From Candidatus Endomicrobiellum agilis (GTDB lineage: Bacteria > Elusimicrobiota > Endomicrobiia > Endomicrobiales > Endomicrobiaceae): DNA of 64,000 bases. Position 1 is the stretch's first letter. Every line of letters starts with the position of its first letter. The notes under the pieces are model-generated. The model was given only the letters and a program-made list of their open reading frames with translations. It was not told where the DNA came from and ran no database searches. Of the stretch, positions 8,651 to 17,362 are shown one piece after another. The stretch covers positions 33,086-97,085 of the forward strand of contig JAIXMX010000004.1 in NCBI GenBank assembly GCA_020328155.1, in the 5' to 3' direction. The position numbers and the translations under genes are program-made.

Positions 8651-9506
8651 AAAAGAAGTCATTGAAGATACTGTGAATAAATTGATTCAAGGCAATGATT
8701 ATCGTAATGGAGTAGTAAATGCAATTAATATATTTTTCCTGGATTTTGCTATAGATTTTTTTAAGAAAATAATCAGTGCAAAGATTAAAGAGAAAAATAT
8801 TAACTTAGCTTGGTATAAAAAATATTTTATTGACTCAGATACTATTTCTTCCGATGATAAAGCAATATTTGCTGGTATGAATAAGAAAACGATTACTAAC
8901 ATATACGGAAGCGCAACAAAGAAAATTGTTATAGATGTTGCTAATGCAAATTTTGAATATTTAACATGACTTATTTCTTTATTAGAAAAGGATGGTGAGT
9001 CAGAAGCAAACCTTAGTATAGAAATAAGTTATAAAGAAGTTTTAGTTAAACTGTCATTGACAGAAAGTTTGCTTGTTATAAATGCATTAGCTGCGAAAAA
9101 GATAGCAATGATGGGTGGGGCATGGAGTTCGATAGGTAAAAAAGTTGAAAAACCTTTATTGTTAAAACTATGTGAATTATGCGGAGTGCCAAAAAAATAT
9201 ATTGATGGTTCAATATTTAAAAAAGACGGGACTTTGAATTTTGATAGGGAAGTTGATTTTAAACTTTGTAATAAAACTGGGAAAGAATATAGAGTGGAAG
9301 TTAAACTTATGGGTAAAGGAAATCCTGAAAGTGCGGATGTGATATACGCCAGAGATACTGATATATTTGTTGCGGATACTTTAAGTAAACAAAATAAGAA
9401 TCAATTAAAATCTGAAGATATAAAATACGTTGAAATGAAAGACAATCCACATTGTGTCGATAACTTTAAAGTTTTATTGAAGGAATTAAATATTCCTTGT
9501 AAATAA
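8637..9506 (+). pseudogene. Type II restriction endonuclease (CfrBI-like), interrupted by one TGA
   Basis: ATG 8637 has GAAGAGG just upstream and overlaps the methyltransferase stop. The frame encodes FEKEVIEDTVNKLIQGNDYR...KKTITNIYGSATK and stops at a single TGA (8967-8969). Exactly the same frame then continues to 9506 with GGAWSSIGK, FDREVDFKL and EVKLMGKGNPESADVI. The second half has the feel of a nuclease core (D-x-D followed by E-V-K). The sequence resembles the CfrBI-family endonucleases as I remember them; that name is tentative. Only one nonsense change separates it from an intact gene of about 289 residues. Confidence 0.6.
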
Positions 9507-9621
9507 GGAAAGCAAATAAAATAAATGTCAATTATTGATGATCTACAAGTTCAGACTGATGACCTTTGTCTTATTGTTATTCTGAACCTGTTTTAATAAT
9601 GCTTACATGAAAGGTAATAAG

Positions 9622-10194
9622 ATGGTAAAAAATGATAGGTGGATAAAGAAGCTGTCTCTTGAATATAAAATGATAGAGCCGTTTGAGATTAGACAAATCA
9701 GAGATGGAAAGATTTCTTATGGCACGTCTTCTTACGGGTATGATATGCGACTTTCAAATGAGTTTATGGTTATGAAAGCTTATTTGGGAAGAAATCAACA
9801 TAAAGATTTTGTTTTAGATCCTAAGAAAGCGAGCGACAATTTATTTGAAACCGTAATAGTTGAAGATTACATAGAAATCCCTCCGAATTCTGTAATTTTA
9901 GGTAAAACAATAGAATATTTTAGAATTCCGAGAGATATTATAACGATTGCGTTCGGCAAATCAACTTATGCAAGATGCGGAATTTTTGTAAATATCACTC
10001 CGTTTGAACCCGAGTGGGAGGGATATGTTACTCTTTCAATATCAAATACGACATCACTCCCGGCAAAAGTTTATGCAAATGAAGGAATAGCGCAAATTCT
10101 ATTTTTAGGGGTAAGTGAAACTTGTGAAATCTCTTATGCAGACAAAAGAGGGAAATATCAGAAACAAAAAATTATAACTTCTGCAAAAATTTGA
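9622..10194 (+). CDS. dcd: dCTP deaminase
   Basis: The enzyme deaminates dCTP to dUTP, feeding thymidylate synthesis; it acts as a cytosolic trimer. The 190 residues carry the family core GTSSYGYDMRLS near the N-terminus and the nucleotide-binding and catalytic region GKSTYARCGIFVN, ITPFEPEWEG and ANEGIAQILF. ATG 9622 is preferred over ATG 9607 because AAAGGTAA lies at the right distance before it, although either is possible. The gene stands alone after the ruined restriction island and is intact. It complements NrdJ in deoxynucleotide supply. The same fold is shared with dUTPase, but the deaminase-type Glu-containing PFEPEWEG block supports Dcd. Confidence 0.9.
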   Translation: MVKNDRWIKKLSLEYKMIEPFEIRQIRDGKISYGTSSYGYDMRLSNEFMVMKAYLGRNQHKDFVLDPKKASDNLFETVIVEDYIEIPPNSVILGKTIEYFRIPRDIITIAFGKSTYARCGIFVNITPFEPEWEGYVTLSISNTTSLPAKVYANEGIAQILFLGVSETCEISYADKRGKYQKQKIITSAKI

Positions 10195-10236
10195 TACAAT
10201 GCAAAAAAACAAATAAAGAAATGGGGAATAGAGAAT

Positions 10237-10596
10237 ATGGTTAAGTTTTTGAAAATGTATTTTTGGGATGCTATCATTAATCATTATATTGATTTTGAGG
10301 GTCGCGCCTCTTTAGTACAATTTTGGTATTTTGTATTAATTAATTTTGTTTTTTGCTTTATTTTACCAATTATTTTTGTAAAAATAATTGGTGTGTTTGA
10401 TTTTTGTGTGTTAAATATTTTGTGGTGGGCATTGTTAATACCATCGATAGCAATAACCACGCGTAGATTGCACGATACTAATCGGAGCGGTTGGTTTCAA
10501 TTGGTTGGACTTATTCCCATTATAGGGTGGATTGTATTGATTATTTTGTTAGTTTTAGGACCAGTTAATCCGAATAAATTTGACGAAGGAGTATAA
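10237..10596 (+). CDS. DUF805 membrane protein
   Basis: This 119-residue integral membrane protein has about four hydrophobic segments (residues 28-50, 58-72, 85-105 and the tail of the last). It carries the DUF805 signature FEGRASLVQFW near residue 20 and RRLHDTNRSGW near residue 75. The molecular role of DUF805 proteins is unknown. A GGGGAA ribosome binding site precedes the start. It sits 20 bases ahead of guaA, so it is probably cotranscribed with it, with no evident functional link. Confidence 0.85.
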   Translation: MVKFLKMYFWDAIINHYIDFEGRASLVQFWYFVLINFVFCFILPIIFVKIIGVFDFCVLNILWWALLIPSIAITTRRLHDTNRSGWFQLVGLIPIIGWIVLIILLVLGPVNPNKFDEGV

Positions 10597-10616
10597 AGGT
10601 AACATAGGAAAAATAG

Positions 10617-12146
10617 ATGATTTTAATATTGGATTTTGGTTCGCAGTACACACAGCTGATAGCAAGACGCATAAGGGAAGAAAAAGTATATTGCGAACTG
10701 TATCCAGGGAATAAACCGATAAAATCTTTTTCCGGATTTGAGGGTTTAAAAGGTATAATTCTTTCGGGTGGTTATGAAAGCGTTTATTCAAAAAATGCTT
10801 CTTGGCCTGATCCTAAAGTGTGGGAACTAGGTATTCCTATTTTGGGAATATGTTACGGTATGCAACTTATAGCGGAACATCTTGGTGGGAAAGTTGCTCC
10901 GTCAAAATGTAGGGAGTTCGGTCTTGCAAGTGTCAATGTAAAATATGACTGCTTTTTATTTAATGGGCTTAGTTCCAAAGAAACTCTGTGGATGAGCCAC
11001 GGCGACAAACTTTTAAAAATTCCTAAGGGTTTTAGGGTAATAGCAAAGTCAGATAACTCTCCTTATGCAGCTATAGAAAATGCAGCAAAGAATATATACG
11101 GCGTTCAGTTTCATCCAGAAGTGAAGCATTCTGTTAACGGCAGAAAAATCTTAAAGAATTTTATATTTAAAATCTGCGGTTCAGAACGCGACTGGACTAT
11201 AAAATCTTATATTGTGGATGAAGTTAAAAGGGTTCAGGAACAAGTCGGAAAAAGTAAAGTTTTATGCGCCCTGTCAGGCGGAATCGACTCTTCCGTCGCG
11301 GCTGTGATGCTCTATAAAGCCATAGGGAAACGACTTATCTGCGTCTATGTTGATCACGGACTCCAGAAACTCGGTGAGACTGAAAGGGTACGTAAAGTAT
11401 TTGGTAAAATATTTGGTAAAAATCTTATTATAGTCAATGCAAAAAAAATATTTCTGTCAAAACTTAAAAGTGTAACCGAGCCTGAACAAAAGAGAAAAAT
11501 TATCGGTCATACTTTTATAGAAATTTTTGACAAAGAAGCAAAAAAATTAAAAGGCATAGATTTTCTTTTGCAGGGGACAATATATCCTGATATCATAGAG
11601 AGTATTTCTATAAAAGGAGCAAAATCACCAATTAAGAGTCATCACAATGTCGGCGGACTTCCTGAAAAAATGAAAATGAAACTTGTTGAACCTCTAAAGT
11701 TTTTATTTAAAGACGAAGTAAGGGTTTTAGGAAGAGAACTCGGCATTCCAGCGGAAATTATAGATAGGCAACCTTTCCCAGGTCCCGGTCTTGCGGTAAG
11801 AACATTAGGCGAGATAACAGAGGAAAAACTAAATATTTTAAAAGAAGCGGACAACATAGTAACGGAGGAAATAAAAAGGGCGAAACTTTATGAGAAAATA
11901 TGGCAATCTTTTGCTGTGATACTGCCCGTTAAAACGGTAGGCGTTATGGGCGATGCCAGAACTTACGAATATGTAATTGCTGTAAGAGCCGTAAATTCTG
12001 AAGATGCGATGACGGCAGATTGGGTAAAACTTCCTTATGAATTACTCGGTAAAATATCTTCGCGTATTATAAACGAGGTTAAAGGCGTCAATAGGGTAGT
12101 TTATGATATTTCTAATAAACCGCCTGCTACTATCGAATGGGAATAA
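10617..12146 (+). CDS. guaA: GMP synthase (glutamine-hydrolysing)
   Basis: The enzyme converts XMP, ATP and glutamine to GMP in purine synthesis. The 509 residues contain an N-terminal class I glutamine amidotransferase (GILGICYGMQL with the nucleophilic Cys near residue 80, and FHPEVKHS with the catalytic His/Glu near 165). An ATP-pyrophosphatase domain follows (SGGIDSSVA near 220), and then the C-terminal dimerisation domain (QPFPGPGLAVR, ending KPPATIEWE). Length and domain order are normal. Its stop overlaps the pstS start (TAATG), so expression may be coupled to the phosphate operon, an unusual pairing. Confidence 0.97.
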   Translation: MILILDFGSQYTQLIARRIREEKVYCELYPGNKPIKSFSGFEGLKGIILSGGYESVYSKNASWPDPKVWELGIPILGICYGMQLIAEHLGGKVAPSKCREFGLASVNVKYDCFLFNGLSSKETLWMSHGDKLLKIPKGFRVIAKSDNSPYAAIENAAKNIYGVQFHPEVKHSVNGRKILKNFIFKICGSERDWTIKSYIVDEVKRVQEQVGKSKVLCALSGGIDSSVAAVMLYKAIGKRLICVYVDHGLQKLGETERVRKVFGKIFGKNLIIVNAKKIFLSKLKSVTEPEQKRKIIGHTFIEIFDKEAKKLKGIDFLLQGTIYPDIIESISIKGAKSPIKSHHNVGGLPEKMKMKLVEPLKFLFKDEVRVLGRELGIPAEIIDRQPFPGPGLAVRTLGEITEEKLNILKEADNIVTEEIKRAKLYEKIWQSFAVILPVKTVGVMGDARTYEYVIAVRAVNSEDAMTADWVKLPYELLGKISSRIINEVKGVNRVVYDISNKPPATIEWE

Positions 12147-13018
12147 TGAAAGTCTTTAAGCTAATCGTAGTTTCTCTGGTGTTTGCACTTTTCTTTGCAT
12201 GTATGGAACCGCAAGGCAGTGATAGCGGTCACGATGTGTCTATGCAAATCAAAGGTTCTGACACTATTGTAAATCTTATTCAAGAATGGTCAGAAAATTT
12301 TATAGAACAAAATCCGATGTTTAATATAAGTATTACAGGCGGAGGCTCGGGGACCGGTTTTGCATCTTTAATAAACGGAACATGTGATATTGCAATGTCT
12401 TCCCGTGAGATAGAAGAAAAAGAAAGAATTCTTGCAAGAAGTGAAAATGTGGAACCTGTTGAATTTAAAATTGGTCTTGATGGACTTGCGGTGATTGTGA
12501 ATAAGAACAATCCCGTAAATAAGCTTACATTAGAGCAACTGCGGGATATTTTTATGTCAAAAGTTACAAATTGGAAAGAGCTTGGAGGGGAAGATAGGAG
12601 AATAGTAATTCTTTCAAGAGAAAGCAATTCAGGGACGCATATGTTTTTTAAAGAGTGCGTCTTAAGAAATAATGATAAAAATAGTAAAAATGAGTTCTCC
12701 ACTCAGTCACTTATGATGTCGTCTTCACAGGCTGTATACGATGAAGTTTATCAGAATCCTAATGCTTTAGGATATGTCGGTATGGGTTTTGTAAATGAAG
12801 GAGTGAAATCTGTTTCAGTGGCGATGAATGCGGAAAACGAATATTTTTGTCCGACGGCTAAAGACATAGTAAGTGGAATGTATCCTATTTCAAGACCGTT
12901 GTATCTTTATACAAACGGAAAGCCGCAGGGTGTTATAAAAATGTTTATTGATTATGCTTTGTCGACTGCAGGACAAAAAATTGTTTTGAAAGCTAATTTT
13001 GTACCTCTCGGAAATTGA
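12146..13018 (+). CDS. pstS: Phosphate ABC transporter substrate-binding lipoprotein
   Basis: PstS captures inorganic phosphate outside the inner membrane for PstCAB. The protein begins with a short signal (KLIVVSLVFALFFAC) whose Cys near residue 20 fits a lipoprotein cleavage site. The phosphate-binding features of the family follow: GSDTIV, the glycine-rich TGGGSGTGFASL, MSSREI, and SRESNSGTHMFF near residue 160. ATG 12146 overlaps the guaA stop; an ATG at 12137 is also in frame. It is separated from pstC by 271 bases that hold two direct repeats, so pstS may be expressed at a different level from the transporter genes. Confidence 0.93.
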   Translation: MKVFKLIVVSLVFALFFACMEPQGSDSGHDVSMQIKGSDTIVNLIQEWSENFIEQNPMFNISITGGGSGTGFASLINGTCDIAMSSREIEEKERILARSENVEPVEFKIGLDGLAVIVNKNNPVNKLTLEQLRDIFMSKVTNWKELGGEDRRIVILSRESNSGTHMFFKECVLRNNDKNSKNEFSTQSLMMSSSQAVYDEVYQNPNALGYVGMGFVNEGVKSVSVAMNAENEYFCPTAKDIVSGMYPISRPLYLYTNGKPQGVIKMFIDYALSTAGQKIVLKANFVPLGN

Positions 13019-13095
13019 AATTAAGAGACGGAGTATTTTGTAAAGTAAATCCCATTGTCTTTTGCTTTGTAGATAGCGAGGTGTTACTGTCGAGA

Positions 13096-13170
13096 ATTGG
13101 CAGCAAGGTAAAATGTTGTCCCCGCTTTCTTGGAGGATGTATGACATTATGTTGTTGCATTGGCAGCAAG
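13096..13170. repeat. Two phased 12-bp direct repeats between pstS and pstC
   Basis: ATTGGCAGCAAG occurs at 13096-13107 and again at 13159-13170, 63 bases apart (six helical turns). The gap 13019-13289 contains no gene. The repeats could be a regulator site controlling pstC expression, but nothing identifies the binding protein. Confidence 0.35.
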
Positions 13171-13289
13171 AGTACATATTTGTTAGTTTAATTTGTCGTA
13201 TAGCTTTGTTGTGAAGTCTTGAAAAGTCTATTTTAATCGAGTGTGTTCGGGGCTTCTCGATATGACAAACCGTTTGTTGAAGGACTAAA

Positions 13290-14159
13290 ATGAGAAAAAT
13301 TATAGACACCACAATTGAAACAATAATTTTTATCTGCGGAATATTATCTATTATTTTTGTCGTTTTAATTTTTGGTTTTCTGTTTAAAGAAGGTTTTGCT
13401 TTTTTTAAAAGTTTCGGTATTATAGAATTTATTACCGGACGATTTTGGTATCCAACTTCGAATACTCCGTCATTCGGTATTTTTCCTTTTATTATTGGAT
13501 CTATTTTAGTAACTGTGGGAGCATGTATAATAGCGGTTCCTATTGGCGTTATGACTGCACTTTATATTTCAGAAGTTGCTCCTAAAGGCATACGAGACGT
13601 TTTGAAGTCTGCAGTCGAACTTATGACTGCAATTCCAAGCGTAGTTGTAGGATTTGTCGGAATGGTTACGCTTGTTCCTTTTATTAGAACACTTTTCAAC
13701 ATACCCACCGGACTTACGGCTTTTTCTGGATCAATAATGCTTGCGTTCATGGCTATGCCTACAATAGTGACAATATCAGAGGATGCAATGCGCTCAGTTC
13801 CTTGGCAATATAAGGAAGGAGCGCTTGCTTTGGGAGCGACTAAGTGGCAGACTATAAGAAGAATTGTATTAAAAGCAGCAATGCCAGGAGTAATTGCTGC
13901 AATAATGCTTGGAGTAGGCAGAGTTATCGGAGAGACGATGACTGTTATGATGATAACAGGAAATTCGGCACGTATTCCGCTCTCGATATTTGAGCCAGTG
14001 AGAACTATGACGGCGGTGGTAGCTGCCGAGATGGGAGAGACTGTCAGAGGCGGCATGCATTACAAATCATTATTTGCCATAGCGCTTGTACTTTTTCTAA
14101 TAACGTTTATCATAAATTTTATAGCGGATTTATTTCTTGGGAAAAATAAGAATAAATGA
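13290..14159 (+). CDS. pstC: Phosphate ABC transporter permease PstC
   Basis: This is one of the two inner-membrane permease subunits of the high-affinity phosphate importer. The 289 residues form six membrane helices. The permease loop that contacts the ATPases is visible as EGALALGATKWQTIRRIVLKAAMPG near residue 175, followed by GVGRVIGETMTVMMITGN. An N-terminal TM1 and the FITGRFWYPT segment typical of PstC are present. It overlaps pstA by 4 bases (ATGA), so expression is coupled. Confidence 0.95.
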   Translation: MRKIIDTTIETIIFICGILSIIFVVLIFGFLFKEGFAFFKSFGIIEFITGRFWYPTSNTPSFGIFPFIIGSILVTVGACIIAVPIGVMTALYISEVAPKGIRDVLKSAVELMTAIPSVVVGFVGMVTLVPFIRTLFNIPTGLTAFSGSIMLAFMAMPTIVTISEDAMRSVPWQYKEGALALGATKWQTIRRIVLKAAMPGVIAAIMLGVGRVIGETMTVMMITGNSARIPLSIFEPVRTMTAVVAAEMGETVRGGMHYKSLFAIALVLFLITFIINFIADLFLGKNKNK

Positions 14160-15010
14160 TAAAACTAAGCCCTAAGTTATCGCAAAGACTTTCATACACA
14201 ATTCTCTTTCTTGCGACTCTTTTGGCTATTATTCCTGTTAGTGCGATAATTTTTACAATCATAAAGAATGGAGCATCTGCTATAACTTGGGAGTTTTTGA
14301 CTGCGATGCCGAAGAACGGAATGCACGGAGGTGGAATTCTTCCTGCAATACTTGGCACTCTTTCAATAGTTACTTGTACTATTGTGATAACTCTTCCAAT
14401 AGGTGTTTGTGCGGCAATATATTTAAACGAGTATGCAAAAGATAATTTGCTTACAAGAATAATTAAACTTGCTATCATAAATTTAGCAGGTGTTCCGTCA
14501 GTTGTTTACGGATTGTTTGGACTCGGCATTTTTGTTATGTTTTTAAAACTGGACGTTTCTATTATTGCAGGAGCTTTAACTCTGTCTATAATGGAACTTC
14601 CAGTCATAATAACCACGTCGCGCAGTGCGTTAAATAGCGTTCCATATTCGTTTAGAGAAGCGAGTTTGTCGCTTGGCGTAAGCCGCTGGCAGACTATAAG
14701 ATATATAGTGCTTCCGAATGCTCTTCCCGGTATTTTGACAGGAGCGATACTAAGCATTTCAAGAATATCGGGCGAGACGGCACCTGTATTATTTACTGCG
14801 GCGGCATTTTCTGTCCCGCATTTGCCGCATTCCATATTTGATCAGGTAATGGTTTTGCCGTATCATTTGTATATTATTTCGACGCAGATCCCTAATATGC
14901 CAAAAAATATTATATTCGGCACAGCTCTTGTGCTTCTGATGATGGTTTTGACAATGAGTTTTATTGCAATTGTTGCGAGAATTTATTTCAGGAAACGCAG
15001 AAAATGGTAG
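14156..15010 (+). CDS. pstA: Phosphate ABC transporter permease PstA
   Basis: This is the second permease subunit of the phosphate importer. The 284 residues have six membrane segments and the ATPase-contacting loop REASLSLGVSRWQTIRYIVLPNALPG near residue 170, followed by SRISGETAPVLFTAAA, which is diagnostic of PstA. The N-terminal MPKNGMHGGGILPAI block is also typical. It overlaps pstC by 4 bases and the first pstB by 7 bases. Confidence 0.95.
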   Translation: MIKLSPKLSQRLSYTILFLATLLAIIPVSAIIFTIIKNGASAITWEFLTAMPKNGMHGGGILPAILGTLSIVTCTIVITLPIGVCAAIYLNEYAKDNLLTRIIKLAIINLAGVPSVVYGLFGLGIFVMFLKLDVSIIAGALTLSIMELPVIITTSRSALNSVPYSFREASLSLGVSRWQTIRYIVLPNALPGILTGAILSISRISGETAPVLFTAAAFSVPHLPHSIFDQVMVLPYHLYIISTQIPNMPKNIIFGTALVLLMMVLTMSFIAIVARIYFRKRRKW

Positions 15011-15756
15011 ATAAAATTAAAGTTGAAAATTTAAGTTGTTATTACGATAAAAAATGTGCTTTGGAGTCTTTGAATATTAGCATTGTCCAAAATGAAATTT
15101 TAAGTATTATAGGTCCAGCAAACAGTGGCAAGACGACGTTTTTGAGAACTCTAAATAGAATGAACGATTTTGATAAAACTTACTCTCGTAAAGGTAAAGT
15201 TTATCTAGTCGGTGACAATATTTTTGATATGAATATGGAAAATTTGAGAAAACGTGTAGGTATGCTTTTCGCAATGCCTATACCGCTTCCTATGAGTATA
15301 TATGAAAATGTTGTCTATGCTCCGAAACGTCTTGGGCTTATTTCAAAGAAATCAGAACTAGAGACTATAGTTGAACAGGCTTTGAAAGATGCTTCTTTGT
15401 GGGATGAAGTTAAAGACAGGTTAGACTCGTCCGCAATGAAAATATCCGGTGGACAGCAGCAAAGGCTTTGTATTGCAAGAATTCTTGCGATTAACCCAGA
15501 AGTTATTTTATTTGATGAACCCTGCTCTGGACTTGATCCGATATCTACGGCAAAGGTTGAAGAATCAATGATTGAGCTTAAACGAAAATATACTATAGTA
15601 CTTGTGACAAACAATGTAAAACAAGCGTCGCGCGTTAGCGACAGAACAGCGTTTTTTCTTATGGGTAAACTTGTTGAAATTGATAAAACTGATAGGTTAT
15701 TTGTATCTCCGAAAGAAAAACAGACGGAAGATTATATTACTGGACGTTTTGGTTGA
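15004..15756 (+). CDS. pstB: Phosphate transporter ATPase PstB, variant 1 (Q-loop and switch His missing)
   Basis: This is an ABC-type ATPase subunit of the phosphate importer, 250 residues long. Walker A is GPANSGKT (37-44), the signature ISGGQ (147-151) is intact, and Walker B with catalytic Glu is LFDEP (169-173). Two key residues are replaced: the Q-loop glutamine is Ala90 (VGMLFAMP, usually VGMVFQRP), and the switch histidine is Asn203 (VTNNVKQ, usually VTHNMQQ). The neighbouring paralogue keeps these two residues but has lost the signature motif. The pair would therefore form one complete ATP site and one degenerate site. I recall similar PANSGKT-type PstB variants in other phyla, so the substitutions are probably functional rather than decay. 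Confidence 0.9.
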   Translation: MVDKIKVENLSCYYDKKCALESLNISIVQNEILSIIGPANSGKTTFLRTLNRMNDFDKTYSRKGKVYLVGDNIFDMNMENLRKRVGMLFAMPIPLPMSIYENVVYAPKRLGLISKKSELETIVEQALKDASLWDEVKDRLDSSAMKISGGQQQRLCIARILAINPEVILFDEPCSGLDPISTAKVEESMIELKRKYTIVLVTNNVKQASRVSDRTAFFLMGKLVEIDKTDRLFVSPKEKQTEDYITGRFG

Positions 15757-15870
15757 TAATTGCAATTTTGTCATTTGTTGTTTCTGTGTATTCAATGATA
15801 TCGTTTCCGACTGTTACAATGCCACTATTTTTATAGACGTTGTTCTATGCGGTTAATTTTTGAGGAATAT

Positions 15871-16626
15871 ATGTCAAAAATAGAGATAAAAAATTTTAAT
15901 TTATATTATGCGGATTTTCATGCGCTCAAAAATATTAATATCTATATTGAAGAGAAAAAGATTACCGCTATCATAGGTCCGTCGGGTTGTGGTAAGTCCA
16001 CTCTTTTAAGATCAATAAACAGAATAAACGATACGATAGATAACGTATCTACAAGCGGCATAATCAATATCTTCGGCGAAGATATTTATGGCAGTAAAAT
16101 TGACGTAGATACTTTAAGAAGAAATGTTGGAATGGTTTTCCAAAGACCCAATCCTTTTCCAATTTCAATTTATGAAAATGTCGCTTTTGGTTTAAGAGTT
16201 AATAGAATAGCTTCAAATAAGAATATTATTGACGAAACTGTGGAAAAAAGTTTAAAGGCCGTTTTATTATGGGATGATATTAAAGATAAACTGCATAAGT
16301 TGGCATTAAGTTTGACTTTAGAACAACAACAGAGACTTTGCATTGCGAGGGTTATTGCTGTAGCTCCTCATATTGTTCTTCTTGATGAGCCTTGCTCTTC
16401 TTTAGATCCGGTTGCGACGCAGAGAATTGAGCAACTGATGATTCAATTAAGAGACAAATATACGATTGTAATAGTGACGCATAATATGCAGCAGGCGGCA
16501 AGAGTTTCGCATGATACCGCCTTCATGCTTCTTGGCGAGCTTATAGAATTCGATAAAACTGAAAAAATATTTACAAATCCATCAAAAAAAGAGACTGAGG
16601 ATTATGTAAGCGGCAGGTTTGGTTAA
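15871..16626 (+). CDS. pstB: Phosphate transporter ATPase PstB, variant 2 (degenerate signature motif)
   Basis: This is the second ABC ATPase of the phosphate importer, about 251 residues from ATG 15871, which is preferred because GAGGAA lies just upstream. Walker A GPSGCGKST (36-44), Q-loop Gln91 (VFQRPNP), Walker B LLDEP with catalytic Glu, and switch His204 (VTHNMQQ) are all intact. The signature LSGGQ is replaced by LTLEQ (148-152), which should abolish ATP contact from this side. It complements the defects of the upstream PstB exactly. The 114-base gap to the first pstB has no recognisable signal. phoU follows 70 bases later with its own strong ribosome binding site. Confidence 0.92.
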   Translation: MSKIEIKNFNLYYADFHALKNINIYIEEKKITAIIGPSGCGKSTLLRSINRINDTIDNVSTSGIINIFGEDIYGSKIDVDTLRRNVGMVFQRPNPFPISIYENVAFGLRVNRIASNKNIIDETVEKSLKAVLLWDDIKDKLHKLALSLTLEQQQRLCIARVIAVAPHIVLLDEPCSSLDPVATQRIEQLMIQLRDKYTIVIVTHNMQQAARVSHDTAFMLLGELIEFDKTEKIFTNPSKKETEDYVSGRFG

Positions 16627-16696
16627 ATATAGAGACTAAAATGGAACGATAGAGATATTGTTTGTTGTCATTGCCAAACAACTTTGAGGAGGAAGT

Positions 16697-17362
16697 ATGC
16701 GGCGTTTTGATGTTGAAATGAGTAATTTACAAAATCATCTCCTTGATATGGCAGAGCTTGTTCAGAAAATGATAAAAACTGCAATGCAAGAGCTTGTTGA
16801 AAGAGATCCAAAACAGGCTGATACCGTATGCTGCCTTGAAAGGGAAGTTAACGTTAAGGAAATAGTTATTGATGATAAATGTCTAAAACTTATAGCTTTA
16901 AATCAACCTGTAGGCGTCGATTTAAGATTTATAACCTCTGCAATGCGTATTAACAGCGATTTAGAGAGAATGGGCGACGAAGCTGTAAATATAAGCGAAA
17001 TGGCTTTGGATCTAATAAGATATCCCGAACTTAAGTCTCTTGTTTATATTCCTAAAATGGTAGAAATTGTGCAGAGTATGGTAATGGACTGTATAAAAGC
17101 TTTTAATACAAGCGATTCCAAACTTGCATTGTCAGTGCTTGCGAGAGATGATGAAGTTGATGATTTAAAAGATAAAGTTCTCGCGAATCTTAAAAATTTA
17201 ATGCTTAAATCTCCGAATATTGACAACATTCAAAGAACTATAGATTTAATTTTTGTGGCGAAGAGCATAGAGAGGCTAGGCGATCATGCTACAAATATAA
17301 GTGAGGATGTTATTTTTATGATACATGGAAAGGATGTGCGCCACCTGTGTATAACGATGTAG
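16697..17362 (+). CDS. phoU: Phosphate transport regulator PhoU
   Basis: PhoU is a cytosolic helical protein that restrains phosphate uptake and links PstSCAB to signalling. The 221 residues show the two PhoU repeats with their metal-binding signatures RINSDLERMGDEAVNISE (about 84-101) and KSIERLGDHATNISED (about 190-205). A GAGGAGG ribosome binding site supports the start. The usual C-terminus ends near GKDVRH; here a few extra residues (LCITM) are read into the start of the next gene, with a 16-base overlap. This suggests foreign DNA joined right at the phoU 3' end. No PhoR/PhoB genes are present in the window. Confidence 0.93.
   Translation: MRRFDVEMSNLQNHLLDMAELVQKMIKTAMQELVERDPKQADTVCCLEREVNVKEIVIDDKCLKLIALNQPVGVDLRFITSAMRINSDLERMGDEAVNISEMALDLIRYPELKSLVYIPKMVEIVQSMVMDCIKAFNTSDSKLALSVLARDDEVDDLKDKVLANLKNLMLKSPNIDNIQRTIDLIFVAKSIERLGDHATNISEDVIFMIHGKDVRHLCITM

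Noticed and set aside
8967..8969. TGA as a recoded (Trp or Sec) codon in the endonuclease
   Set aside because: Several intact genes here end in TGA (for example pstS) and use TGG for Trp; no SECIS-like hairpin follows.
13562..14056. Long reverse-strand frame opposite pstC, and similar ones opposite leuA, leuC and atpD
   Set aside because: They mirror the codon structure of well-identified genes and have no ribosome binding site or family motif.
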